From NCBI RefSeq assembly GCF_000278215.1, contig NZ_JH725065.1, positions 283,607 through 347,606 on the forward strand: 64,000 nt of DNA, written 5' to 3'. The stretch's first letter is position 1; each line of letters opens with the position of its first letter. The translations under genes and the position numbers were made by a program. This DNA comes from Bartonella rattimassiliensis 15908. GTDB taxonomy: Bacteria > Pseudomonadota > Alphaproteobacteria > Rhizobiales > Rhizobiaceae. Of the stretch, positions 1-8,071 are shown in pieces. The notes under the pieces are model-generated. The model was not told the DNA's origin and made no database searches. It worked only from the letters and a program-made list of their open reading frames with translations.

Positions 1-424
1 TGATTTTCTTGTGCCTATTGGTCGGGCACGTATTCATAAGTCTGGACAAGATGTGACGATTGTTGCATGTGGGATTGGAATGCATTATGCTGTTCAAGCG
101 TTACCAGAAATTGAAAAACTTGGTATTGATGTTGAATTGATTGATTTACGGACTATTCGCCCAATGGATCTTCCAACAATCCTTTCTTCAGTAAAAAAAA
201 CAGGTCGTTTGGTAACAATTGAAGAGGGATTTCCTCAGTCATCTGTGGGAACTGAAATAGCAACACGTGTTATGCAGCAGGCTTTTGATTATCTTGATGC
301 GCCAGTTGCTACAATTTCTGGTAAAGATGTTCCGATGCCTTATGCAGCTAATCTTGAGAAGTTGGCATTGCCTAATACTGCTGAAATTGTTGAAGCCGTT
401 AAGGCTGTGACGTATAGAGCATAA
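1..424 (+). CDS. pdhB: Pyruvate dehydrogenase E1 component subunit beta, 3' end (partial)
   Basis: The left edge cuts this gene; the reading frame is open from base 2 and ends at the TAA at 422-424, leaving about 140 C-terminal residues. They match the C-terminal transketolase domain of E1-beta: a segment with DLRTIRPMD, then an EEG motif and the closing region with GKDVPMPYAANLEKLALP. E1 decarboxylates pyruvate with thiamine diphosphate and passes the acetyl group to the lipoyl arm of E2. The E2 gene begins 14 bases downstream, so the two are surely co-transcribed. The N-terminal part, which in this group can carry a fused lipoyl domain, is outside the window and cannot be assessed. Confidence 0.95.
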   Translation, partial: DFLVPIGRARIHKSGQDVTIVACGIGMHYAVQALPEIEKLGIDVELIDLRTIRPMDLPTILSSVKKTGRLVTIEEGFPQSSVGTEIATRVMQQAFDYLDAPVATISGKDVPMPYAANLEKLALPNTAEIVEAVKAVTYRA

Positions 425-438
425 CGGAGAAGAGCACG

Positions 439-1782
439 ATGCCCATTAAAATTACAATGCCAGCACTTTCCCCTACGATGGAAGAGGGAAATTTAACAAA
501 ATGGAATATTAAGGAGGGAGATAAGGTTTCCTCTGGTGATATTATTGCTGAAATTGAGACGGATAAAGCGACGATGGAAGTGGAGTCCGTTGATGAAGGT
601 ACGGTTGCCAAAATTGTCGTTCCAGCTGGAACACAAGGCGTTAAAGTGAATGCTTTGATTGTTGTTTTAGCAGAAGAAGGGGAGAACTTAGCTGAAGCTG
701 CGAAAGCTGTAGAAGAAGTGCCTTCTTCTACAAGACAAGAACCAGAGGGCGTAAAACAAGCAGATTCTCTGAAGCAGATGGACTTAAAAGGTGCTAAAAT
801 GACTCATGAAGTATTAGCTCAGCCATTAAAACAGCAAGATACAAAGAAGACTCGTCTTTTTGTATCTCCTTTAGCGCGGCGATTAGCATCTCAAGCAGGT
901 CTTGATTTATCTCTTATTTCTGGAAGTGGCCCGTATGGGCGTATTATCAAGCGCGATGTAGAAAAAGCTGTGAGTGGTAATATTTCTGAGATTTCTCACT
1001 CGTCACAGATAGGAGAGTTAGTATCTGCAGGTGGTTCTGACAAACAGATATTAAAACTCTTCAGAGAGGATGAATATATTTTCACACCTCATAATAATAT
1101 GCGTACCACGATCGCTACACGTTTGGTAGAATCAAAACAGAGAATTCCTCATTTTTATGTCACGGTAGATTGTGAACTTGATGCATTATTGGCACTGCGT
1201 ACACAACTGAATGCTGCTGCATCAATGGTTAAAATGCAGGAAGAAGCTGAGCCTATTTATAAGCTTTCTGTTAATGATATGGTGATCAAAGCTGTCGCAC
1301 TTTCTTTAAAGGCGGTTCCTAATGCGAATGTCTCTTGGCTTGAAGATGGAATGCTTCATCATAAACATTGTGATGTTGGGGTTGCTGTTTCTATTTCCAA
1401 TGGGTTGATTACGCCAATTATTCGTCATGCAGAAGAAAAATCATTATCGCTTATTTCTAAGGAGATGAAGGATTTTGCAAAGCGTGCGCGTGAACGTAAA
1501 TTAAAAATGGAAGAATATCAGGGGGGAACAACAGCTGTATCAAATATGGGGATGTATGGTGTAAAAAGTTTTTCTGCTATCCTTAATCCACCGCATGCGA
1601 CGATTTTTGCGATTGGTGCAGGGGAGCAACGCGCAGTTGTTAAAAATGGTACATTAGCTGTTGCAACAGTTATGTCGGTTACACTTTCTGCTGATCATCG
1701 TGCTGTTGATGGTGCTTTAGCAGCAGAGCTTGCCCGGACTTTTAAGAATATAATTGAAAATCCATTAGCAATGCTGGTTTGA
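439..1782 (+). CDS. pdhC: Pyruvate dehydrogenase E2, dihydrolipoamide acetyltransferase
   Basis: A 447-residue E2 with the standard order: lipoyl domain at about 1-77 with the lipoylated lysine in ETDKATME (K43), a charged linker, a peripheral subunit-binding domain at about 142-178 (SPLARRLASQAG, GPYGRIIKRDV), and the acyltransferase core from about 215. The active-site motif near the C-terminus is SADHRAVDG, giving His420 and Asp424. The enzyme moves acetyl from lipoamide to CoA and forms the structural core of the complex. The ATG at 439 is preceded by a GGAGAAGAG-rich ribosome-binding stretch. It sits between pdhB and lpd, as is usual for Rhizobiales. Its lipoyl domain is a substrate for the lipA product encoded downstream. 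Confidence 0.97.
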   Translation: MPIKITMPALSPTMEEGNLTKWNIKEGDKVSSGDIIAEIETDKATMEVESVDEGTVAKIVVPAGTQGVKVNALIVVLAEEGENLAEAAKAVEEVPSSTRQEPEGVKQADSLKQMDLKGAKMTHEVLAQPLKQQDTKKTRLFVSPLARRLASQAGLDLSLISGSGPYGRIIKRDVEKAVSGNISEISHSSQIGELVSAGGSDKQILKLFREDEYIFTPHNNMRTTIATRLVESKQRIPHFYVTVDCELDALLALRTQLNAAASMVKMQEEAEPIYKLSVNDMVIKAVALSLKAVPNANVSWLEDGMLHHKHCDVGVAVSISNGLITPIIRHAEEKSLSLISKEMKDFAKRARERKLKMEEYQGGTTAVSNMGMYGVKSFSAILNPPHATIFAIGAGEQRAVVKNGTLAVATVMSVTLSADHRAVDGALAAELARTFKNIIENPLAMLV

Positions 1783-1991
1783 ATTGTTTAAACAGTTCTT
1801 CATGTAAATTGTGAGAGAGTGCGTTAAGAGAGGGAAAACAAAATTTAAAGAGCAATGTTATTGCTGTTTCAGTTTGGGTAAAGCATTTATGTGAAGCTTA
1901 GAGTAAAAGACATTAATTTCGTCATGTTGATTTTCAGTCTTAAGTTCGAAAAGTGCATATCCATTTTATATATCTCCATGGAGGAATTACT

Positions 1992-3452
1992 GTGGCAAAT
2001 CTTTATGATGTAATTGTGATTGGATCAGGTCCAGGCGGATATGTAACCGCAATTCGTGCAGCGCAATGTGGCTTTAAGACTGCGATTGTTGAGCGTGAAC
2101 ATTTAGGAGGGATTTGTTTAAATTGGGGTTGTATTCCAACAAAGGCCCTTTTACGTTCAGCGGAAATGAAACACTTTGCTGAACATGCAAAAGATTATGG
2201 ATTAAAAATTAATGGTTCAATTGAAGCAAATATCAAAGATATTGTAGCACGTTCACGTGGTGTTTCAGCACGTTTAAATACCGGTGTTGGTTTTTTAATG
2301 AAAAAAAACAAAATTGATATCATATGGGGTGAAGCAAAGCTTACTAAAGAAGCGAAGGGAAATCAACCAGCAGAAATTATGGTTTCTTCATCCTCCAAAC
2401 CAGTTATGCAACCACAAAATCCCATACCTAAAGGGACATTAGGGGAGGGAACTTATCAAGCAAAGCATATCATTATTGCCACGGGTGCACGTCCTCGTAT
2501 CCTTCCTGGTATTGAACCAGATGGAAAACTCATTTGGACTTATTTTGAAGCTATGATACCTCCAGCAATGCCAAAGTCGCTTTTGGTCATAGGATCTGGG
2601 GCTATTGGCATTGAATTTGCTTCTTTTTATCGTGATATGGGGGCTGAGGTGACTGTTGTTGAAATGATGTCCCACATTATGCCTGCTGAAGATATTGAAA
2701 TTTCAACATTTGCTCGTAAACAGTTAGAGAAAAAAGGTTTACGCATTCTTTGCCAAGCAAAAGTCACAAAGGTTGAAAAATCCTCTGATTCTGTAACTAT
2801 ATATATTGATGTTCAAGGTAAAATAGAGAAAGTAACTGTTGATCGGTTAATTTCCGCTGTTGGGGTACAGGGTAATATTGAGAATCTTGGGTTAGAAGCT
2901 TTGGGAATAAAAATCGATCGTGGGTGTATTGTAACAGATGAATGGAGCTGGACAGGGATTGCAGGTATTTATGCTATCGGTGATGTGGCAGGTCCTCCTA
3001 TGTTAGCCCATAAAGCAGAAGAAGAAGGCGTTATATGTATTGACCATCTTGCTGGTTTAAAGAATGTTCATCCACTTGATAAGAAAAAAATTCCAGGATG
3101 TACCTATTGTACACCGCAAGTTGCTTCTGTAGGCTTTTCAGAAGCTGCAGCCAAAGAAGCGGGTTATGATATACGTATTGGTCGTTATTCTTTTTCAGCA
3201 AATGGCAAGGCGATTGCTTTGGGTGAAGATCAAGGGTTAGTAAAAACGATTTTTGATAAAAAAACAGGACAGCTTCTTGGCGCACATATGGTAGGAGCTG
3301 AGGTAACAGAACTGATACAGGGTTTTGTCATTGCCATGAATCTTGAAACAACAGAGGAAGAATTAATGCATACTGTCTTTCCACATCCGACTCTATCAGA
3401 AATGATGAAAGAAAGTGTCTTGGATGCTTATGGTCAGGTTTTAAATGCTTGA
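1992..3452 (+). CDS. lpdA: Dihydrolipoamide dehydrogenase (E3)
   Basis: Flavoprotein of 486 residues that reoxidises dihydrolipoamide of the pyruvate dehydrogenase complex with NAD+. It shows the FAD GxGxxG loop (IGSGPGG, about 10-16), the redox-active disulfide CLNWGC (C42, C47), a second GxGxxG for NAD (VIGSGAIGIEF), the FAD motif with AIGDVAG, and the C-terminal HPHPTLSE with the catalytic His and Glu. I place the start at the GTG at 1992 because GGAGG lies just upstream and the conserved N-terminus begins there; an in-frame start at 1953 would add 13 residues with no family match. A spacer of about 210 bases separates it from pdhC, so it may also have its own promoter. Confidence 0.95.
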   Translation: MANLYDVIVIGSGPGGYVTAIRAAQCGFKTAIVEREHLGGICLNWGCIPTKALLRSAEMKHFAEHAKDYGLKINGSIEANIKDIVARSRGVSARLNTGVGFLMKKNKIDIIWGEAKLTKEAKGNQPAEIMVSSSSKPVMQPQNPIPKGTLGEGTYQAKHIIIATGARPRILPGIEPDGKLIWTYFEAMIPPAMPKSLLVIGSGAIGIEFASFYRDMGAEVTVVEMMSHIMPAEDIEISTFARKQLEKKGLRILCQAKVTKVEKSSDSVTIYIDVQGKIEKVTVDRLISAVGVQGNIENLGLEALGIKIDRGCIVTDEWSWTGIAGIYAIGDVAGPPMLAHKAEEEGVICIDHLAGLKNVHPLDKKKIPGCTYCTPQVASVGFSEAAAKEAGYDIRIGRYSFSANGKAIALGEDQGLVKTIFDKKTGQLLGAHMVGAEVTELIQGFVIAMNLETTEEELMHTVFPHPTLSEMMKESVLDAYGQVLNA

Positions 3453-3464
3453 TAACTGGATTAT

Positions 3465-3487
3465 ATGAAAAATCCTGTATTTTTCAT
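3465..3487. other. Perfect 9-bp inverted repeat between lpdA and lipA
   Basis: The arms ATGAAAAAT (3465-3473) and ATTTTTCAT (3479-3487) are exact complements around a 5-base loop, starting 12 bases after the lpdA stop. No T-run follows, so it is not a standard intrinsic terminator. It could be a 3'-end stabilising or processing hairpin for the lpd message, or an operator. The structure is seen directly; the role is inference. Confidence 0.5.
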
Positions 3488-3519
3488 CGCTGCTTCGTAT
3501 TTATAAGGCAAAGGCTTAA

Positions 3520-4482
3520 ATGGTTACGGTTGTTGATAGAGTTACGAATAGACGTTTGCGTCATCCTGAAAAGGCGCATCGTCCGGATACAATCATTCAA
3601 AAAAAGCCGGATTGGATTCGTGTAAAAGCGCCAACATCACCGATTTATAAAGAGACGCATGGTATTGTCCGTACTCATAAATTAGTAACTGTGTGTGAAG
3701 AAGCAGGTTGCCCAAATATTGGTGAATGTTGGAGTCAGCGTCACGCTAGCTTTATGATTTTGGGTGAAATATGTACGCGTGCTTGTGCTTTTTGTAATGT
3801 TGCAACAGGTATTCCGCTTGCAGTTGATGATAACGAGCCAAAACGTGTAGCCGATGCTGTTGCGCGGATGGAATTAAAACATGTTGTCATTACATCTGTT
3901 GATCGTGATGATCTTGCTGATGGTGGTGCTGAGCATTTTGCAAAAGTTATTTATGCGATTCGTCAAAAAGCGCCTAAAACGACAATTGAAGTTCTTACAC
4001 CTGATTTTCGTCATAAGGATGGTGCTTTAGAAGTTGTTGTTGCTGCTAAGCCTGATGTTTTTAATCATAACTTAGAAACAGTTCCTTCTAAATATTTGAA
4101 GGTTCGTCCAGGAGCACGTTATTTTCATTCGGTTCGGCTTTTACAACGTGTTAAAGAGCTTGACCCGACAATCTTCACAAAGTCAGGAATTATGGTTGGA
4201 CTTGGGGAGGAGAGAAATGAAATTTTGCAATTGATGGATGATTTGCGCTCTGCTGATGTTGACTTTATGACAATTGGACAATATTTGCAACCTACACGAA
4301 AACATCATCCGGTTATTCGTTTTGTGCCTCCTGAAGAGTTTGAGTCTTTTGCTAAAATTGGTAAAGTAAAAGGATTTTTACATATGGCTTCCAATCCTTT
4401 GACGCGTTCGTCTCATCATGCGGGGGATGATTTTGCCATTTTGCAAAAAGCACGCGATGAGAAATTTTCCTTACAGAGATAG
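3520..4482 (+). CDS. lipA: Lipoyl synthase (radical SAM)
   Basis: Inserts two sulfurs into protein-bound octanoyl groups to form lipoate on E2 and related subunits. The 320-residue protein has both cysteine sets of the family: the auxiliary cluster [12 protein letters not shown] (C59, C64, C70) and the radical SAM cluster CTRACAFC (C85, C89, C92). The C-terminal region with the [11 protein letters not shown] segment carries the conserved serine that ligates the auxiliary cluster. Length and order are normal. It lies 67 bases after lpdA and only 2 bases before the next gene, which suggests a shared message with the RatA-like gene. Placement next to pyruvate dehydrogenase fits its job, since PdhC is its substrate. 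Confidence 0.97.
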   Translation: MVTVVDRVTNRRLRHPEKAHRPDTIIQKKPDWIRVKAPTSPIYKETHGIVRTHKLVTVCEEAGCPNIGECWSQRHASFMILGEICTRACAFCNVATGIPLAVDDNEPKRVADAVARMELKHVVITSVDRDDLADGGAEHFAKVIYAIRQKAPKTTIEVLTPDFRHKDGALEVVVAAKPDVFNHNLETVPSKYLKVRPGARYFHSVRLLQRVKELDPTIFTKSGIMVGLGEERNEILQLMDDLRSADVDFMTIGQYLQPTRKHHPVIRFVPPEEFESFAKIGKVKGFLHMASNPLTRSSHHAGDDFAILQKARDEKFSLQR

Positions 4483-4484
4483 CT

Positions 4485-4946
4485 ATGCCAACTTTTTCAA
4501 CACACCGGCAGGTTGCCCATAGTGCGCGTCAGATGTTTAATCTTGTGTCAGATATTGAACGTTATCCTGAGTTTTTACCAATGTGTGAGGCTTTAATAAT
4601 ACGTTCTCGAAAGGAATGTGAAGAAAAGACATTACTTGTTGCAGATATGACAGTTGGCTATAAGGTTATTCGAGAAACTTTCACGACCCAAGTTTTTCTT
4701 CAACCAAAGAAAAATTTGATAGAAGTTAAATATATTGATGGTCCATTTAAATATCTTGAAAACTGCTGGTCATTTTATAATATTGAAAACACCAATGCAT
4801 GTAATGTAGAGTTTTTCATTGATTATGAATTTAAAAATAGAATACTTGGACGCGTGATGGGCTCAATGTTTGACATTGCATTTCGTAAATTTACCGATGC
4901 TTTTGAGAAACGTGCACATCAGATTTATGGCTTTCAGGAAACATAA
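4485..4946 (+). CDS. RatA/COQ10-like START-domain protein
   Basis: A 153-residue soluble protein of the polyketide cyclase/COQ10 (START-like) family. The N-terminal FSTHRQVAHSARQMFNLVSD and the following IERYPEFLPMC are the family hallmark, and the C-terminal amphipathic helix contains GSMFDIAFRKFTDAFEKRA. Relatives include the coenzyme Q-binding protein COQ10 and the E. coli RatA ribosome-association toxin; in alphaproteobacteria a COQ10-like role in ubiquinone handling is the more reasonable guess, but the sequence cannot separate the two. The start follows the lipA stop by 2 bases, so translation is probably coupled. It is followed by a long non-coding spacer. Confidence 0.85.
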   Translation: MPTFSTHRQVAHSARQMFNLVSDIERYPEFLPMCEALIIRSRKECEEKTLLVADMTVGYKVIRETFTTQVFLQPKKNLIEVKYIDGPFKYLENCWSFYNIENTNACNVEFFIDYEFKNRILGRVMGSMFDIAFRKFTDAFEKRAHQIYGFQET

Positions 4947-5493
4947 TCTGTTCTATTATTTTTTACAATACACATTGCTTATAAAAGCGTGAAGATAAAA
5001 ATCGATTTCTATCCTTACTAGTTTTTTAATTCAGTTTTTCGGCTTTCAAAAGCATATAAAAAATATCATTTTAGATAATGGAGATTACGTATTTTCTTCC
5101 CCTTTTATTTTTGACGTTTTTAAATAGGAGGAAGGCTCTCGCGCAAAACAGAACACCCCTAAACAGAAGAGATTTTTGTTGTGCAGTTGCGTGCTTTTAA
5201 GAGACATGTCTTAAAGTATCTAAGACAATTTCAGAACGGAACTTATGAAGAATATGACGATAAAGCTCCCATAAATAAGATAAAATTTATAGAGCACTCC
5301 TATCTTTACGCTTAATAAAAAAAGCAAGTCGGCACTATCACACATTTTAGCAGCTCTTTATTGCTACAGCTCTTGCATTTGAGAGCATTTATAAGAGGCA
5401 TTTTTCTCTTTTTGTACAGTTTTTACCTCCATGCCAGTGCTACTTATGATGTCACAAATAAGTGATTTTAATGGATTCAATATGAGAGAGGGG

Positions 5494-5520
5494 CAATGAG
5501 AGAATTTTACAATATTCAGG
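5494..5520 (+). repeat. Dispersed intergenic repeat, copy A1
   Basis: This copy reads CAATGAGAGAATTTTAC followed by AATATTCAGG. It matches copy A2 at 5682-5711 in most positions, including the exact shared block TTACAATATTCAGG, and is a weaker match to copies at 19873 and 63788. Confidence 0.5.
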
Positions 5521-5681
5521 GCTTTTGTTAAAGTTAACAATTGATGATTTATCATGATCAATCAATGCATTGATCTTGAGGTGGGCATAGGTTTTTCTTT
5601 CTTTAATAATTTTTATCCATATAGCTTTTCTTGTTTGTAATGTACAAATAATTAAATTTTATTAATTCAACACACACAGAA

Positions 5682-5711
5682 TTGAAATGAAATAATCTTA
5701 CAATATTCAGG
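5682..5711 (+). repeat. Dispersed intergenic repeat, copy A2
   Basis: The core TTGAAATGAAATAATCTTAC followed by AATATTCAGG is shared with A1 and, in the first half, with the copy at 19873-19919 and the reversed copy at 63788-63835. All copies lie between genes. Confidence 0.6.
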
Positions 5712-5810
5712 TCTTTCATTTCCACGTTATGCTACTAAATTATTTTTTCAAGGTGTTGATAATTATAAATTTTATGTGGAATAGAGCGTTTTGAAATTGG
5801 CGTGGAGAAT

Positions 5811-6299
5811 TCAGTGAAGCAATTCCAGAATCATTTTAAAAGCATTTTCAACAGTTGCATGGCGGATAGCATTGCGATTAAGATGGCCAAAGTGCATTTT
5901 TTTGTGCAGAGTTTCATGGTTTTTATAAGCAACCGTGCAATGCACAAGTCCTACAGGTTTATTAAGACTTGCACCTCCTGGACCTGCAATTCCTGTTACA
6001 GAAACTGCAATGTCAGCTTGTGAATGTTTTAATCCGCCCACAGCCATTGCAAGAGAAACTTCCTTTGAAACGGCACCATGGGTTTTTATAAGTTCAGCGC
6101 ATACGCCAACAAGGCGTGTTTTGGATTCATCTGAATAAACAACAAATCCACAATCGAGAATATCTGATGAGCCTGCAATATTTGTAAGGTTTGCAGCAAT
6201 GAGACCGCCTGTACAAGACTCTACAGTTGTTAATATCAAACCTTTTTTGCGACAGGTATTAAGAACTTCACGTGCTTGTTTTTCACAAAAATATGTCAT
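5811..6299 (-). CDS. cinA: CinA C-terminal-domain protein (nicotinamide-nucleotide amidase family)
   Basis: This 162-residue protein corresponds to the stand-alone C-terminal domain of CinA, which in several bacteria deamidates nicotinamide mononucleotide in NAD recycling. Typical motifs are TVESCTGGLIAANLT near residue 28, the SDESKTRLVGV segment and SVTGIAGPGG near residue 105. The N-terminal MoCF-like domain of full CinA is absent, which is usual in Rhizobiales and not a truncation. Its ATG overlaps the ispDF stop in an ATGA arrangement (6296-6299), so it is translationally coupled to ispDF and is the last gene of the rirA-ispDF-cinA series. Function in this organism is inferred from the family only. 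Confidence 0.9.
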   Translation of the reverse strand: MTYFCEKQAREVLNTCRKKGLILTTVESCTGGLIAANLTNIAGSSDILDCGFVVYSDESKTRLVGVCAELIKTHGAVSKEVSLAMAVGGLKHSQADIAVSVTGIAGPGGASLNKPVGLVHCTVAYKNHETLHKKMHFGHLNRNAIRHATVENAFKMILELLH

Positions 6300-7489
6300 T
6301 GGGGAATTTCTCCTGGATAAAGAACGCTTACTGTTGCAAGAGCAGCAATTCCTTCACCACGACCAATAAATCCGATCTTTTCATTTGTGGTTGCTTTGAT
6401 AGAGATTCGGTCAGGTGTAATTGCAAGTATTGTCATAAGATTTTCTGTCATAGCATGACGATAAGGACCAATTTTAGGATTTTCAGCAATAATTGTGATA
6501 TCAACATTGGCAATACGACCACCTGCTTTTTTTAGAATACCAAGAGCATGACGTAGAAAAATTTCTGATGGTGCATTTTTCCATTGAGGATCAGAGGAGG
6601 GAAAATGTGTGCCAATATCCCCTGCACCTTGCGTAGCGAGAAGGGCATCTGTTAATGCATGAAAAGCAACATCAGCATCGGAGTGTCCATTTAATTTTTT
6701 ATGAAAAGGGATTTTTATGCCACATAAGATAAGAAAACTTCCCTCTTCGAAAGAGTGAACATCATAACCATTACCAGTACGTATATCAAGAAACATTTGC
6801 GTTTTTTTCTGGAGATATAAATGGGCGATATCAAAATCTTCGTGCCATGTAATTTTTATATTATGAGGATCTCCTGGTATGGTTCGCATAGGAATCCCAA
6901 ACCATTCGGCGATTGCAGAGTCATCAGTAAATTCTTTTTTACAAGTTTGCATTGCTTTTTCATGGGCATCTAAGATGCATTCAAAGGGAAAACACTGTGG
7001 AGTTTGTGCACTATAAAGATTCGTGCGTGGGATTGTTTCTAAAACATGGTATATGCTATCAACGCGTTTAAGAGTATCAGAAATGGCGAGAACGGGAAGA
7101 ACGCCTTCTTGATGATTGACGGTGCTATGAATGTTATCAAGGAGCTTGTTTTCGATAAAGGGTCGCGCACCATCATGAATATGCACATATTGGGGCTTAA
7201 GTTTTTTGAGTGCCTGAAGTCCATGTAAGGTAGAGATTTGGCGTGTATTGCCTCCTTCAATTATAATAAGGTGCTTTTTAAAATCGGCAATAGCTTGTTC
7301 ACAGATTTGACGATCTTCTGGATGAATAACAAGGATAATCGTTGTGATGGCTGGATGCTGCAAAAAACAATGTACGGTGCGATAAATAATCGGCTTTTGT
7401 CCTAAAAGCCGATATTGTTTTGGAGTTTTATGGGGAGATCCTGCTCGTTTACCGCGTCCAGCGGCTAATATTATTGCTGCAATAGAAAT
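6296..7489 (-). CDS. ispDF: Bifunctional IspD/IspF isoprenoid biosynthesis enzyme, apparent ATT start
   Basis: Two steps of the MEP isoprenoid pathway in one chain: IspD (CTP transfer to methylerythritol phosphate, about residues 1-230) and IspF (cyclodiphosphate synthase, from about 234, with DVH at 243-245 and the GHSDADV motif). The conserved IspD nucleotide-binding N-terminus IILAAGRGKRAG lies upstream of every ATG, GTG or TTG in the frame. The only start that keeps it is the ATT at 7489-7487, which has AAGGAG at 7502-7497 with a 7-base spacer; an in-frame stop lies further upstream. The first conventional codon, TTG at 7363, would remove 42 residues including the CTP loop. The coding length is then 397 residues, normal for fused IspDF. 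It follows rirA by 24 bases and overlaps cinA. Confidence 0.9.
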   Translation of the reverse strand: MSIAAIILAAGRGKRAGSPHKTPKQYRLLGQKPIIYRTVHCFLQHPAITTIILVIHPEDRQICEQAIADFKKHLIIIEGGNTRQISTLHGLQALKKLKPQYVHIHDGARPFIENKLLDNIHSTVNHQEGVLPVLAISDTLKRVDSIYHVLETIPRTNLYSAQTPQCFPFECILDAHEKAMQTCKKEFTDDSAIAEWFGIPMRTIPGDPHNIKITWHEDFDIAHLYLQKKTQMFLDIRTGNGYDVHSFEEGSFLILCGIKIPFHKKLNGHSDADVAFHALTDALLATQGAGDIGTHFPSSDPQWKNAPSEIFLRHALGILKKAGGRIANVDITIIAENPKIGPYRHAMTENLMTILAITPDRISIKATTNEKIGFIGRGEGIAALATVSVLYPGEIPQ

Positions 7490-7513
7490 ACTTAATCTCC
7501 TTGTGTTATAATC

Positions 7514-7957
7514 TTAGTTTACTCTTTTATCATTAATTTTAAAATGATTTTGAAATGGTTGTCGTTGTAGATCAGCCAAGGATATCACTGCCAACACCTC
7601 AAAAAAAGCATTTAATGCTTTTTGAAGTGCGGTATTTAAACCACAAAAATCTATCAATGGGCAAGTTGGTTCTGTAGTATTGAAACATTCTGCTAGAGAA
7701 AAGTTATCTTCTGTAACTTTCACAACATCAGCGACTGAAATTTCTGCTGCAGGCTTCGCTAATTTAACACCACCATTGCGTCCACGTACTGTTTGTATAA
7801 AACCTGCTTGAACAAGTGGTTGAAGGATTTTAAATAAGAAAAGTTCTGAAACGGCATATGTTTTAGCAATTTCTGGAACACGACTAAGTGATCCTTGATT
7901 ATCTGCACAATACATGAGCATTCGAAGAGCATAATTTGTTTGTTTTGTTAATCGCAT
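7514..7957 (-). CDS. rirA: Rrf2-family iron-responsive regulator RirA
   Basis: A 147-residue Rrf2 protein that closely follows rhizobial RirA: MRLTKQTNYALRMLMYC at the N-terminus, a winged-helix with VSELFLFKILQPL, the wing TVRGRNGG, and three cysteines at 91, 99 and 105 (AEC, CPLIDFC). Those spacings are the Fe-S ligands known for RirA. RirA represses iron-uptake genes and tunes Fe-S assembly when iron is plentiful, by binding an IRO box. NsrR and IscR are relatives, but the residue pattern favours RirA. It is the first gene of a minus-strand series with ispDF and cinA and is divergent from ntrY. A perfect short inverted repeat (8018-8028) lies in the 114-base shared upstream region and could be an operator, which is speculative. 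Confidence 0.88.
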   Translation of the reverse strand: MRLTKQTNYALRMLMYCADNQGSLSRVPEIAKTYAVSELFLFKILQPLVQAGFIQTVRGRNGGVKLAKPAAEISVADVVKVTEDNFSLAECFNTTEPTCPLIDFCGLNTALQKALNAFFEVLAVISLADLQRQPFQNHFKINDKRVN

Positions 7958-8071
7958 CTCATTTCCTTTGTAAAGTATTGTCGAAGGCAGTTTATTTTCA
8001 AGATATTTTGTAGAATGAAGAAGTTCTTTTTCATTGACTATATTTACCCTATTTAAAATGGAGTATTATTA

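Larger units (their letters stand above)
4947..5810. other. Non-coding AT-rich spacer with dispersed repeats
   Basis: No open frame here matches a protein family I recognise. The spacer holds two copies of a short dispersed repeat (5494-5520 and 5682-5711). A longer stretch from about 5290 to 5711 resembles the spacer at about 19648-19920. The ratA-like gene (plus) and cinA (minus) converge on it, so no promoter is required here. I see no obvious strong terminator. Confidence 0.6.

Noticed and set aside
5364..5561. Short minus-strand frame in the first long spacer
   Set aside because: No ribosome site or family pattern; it overlaps the dispersed repeat.
6296..7363. IspDF starting at TTG 7363 (355 residues)
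   Set aside because: It removes the conserved CTP-binding N-terminus; the upstream frame continues with full IspD homology to an ATT that has a good ribosome-binding site.
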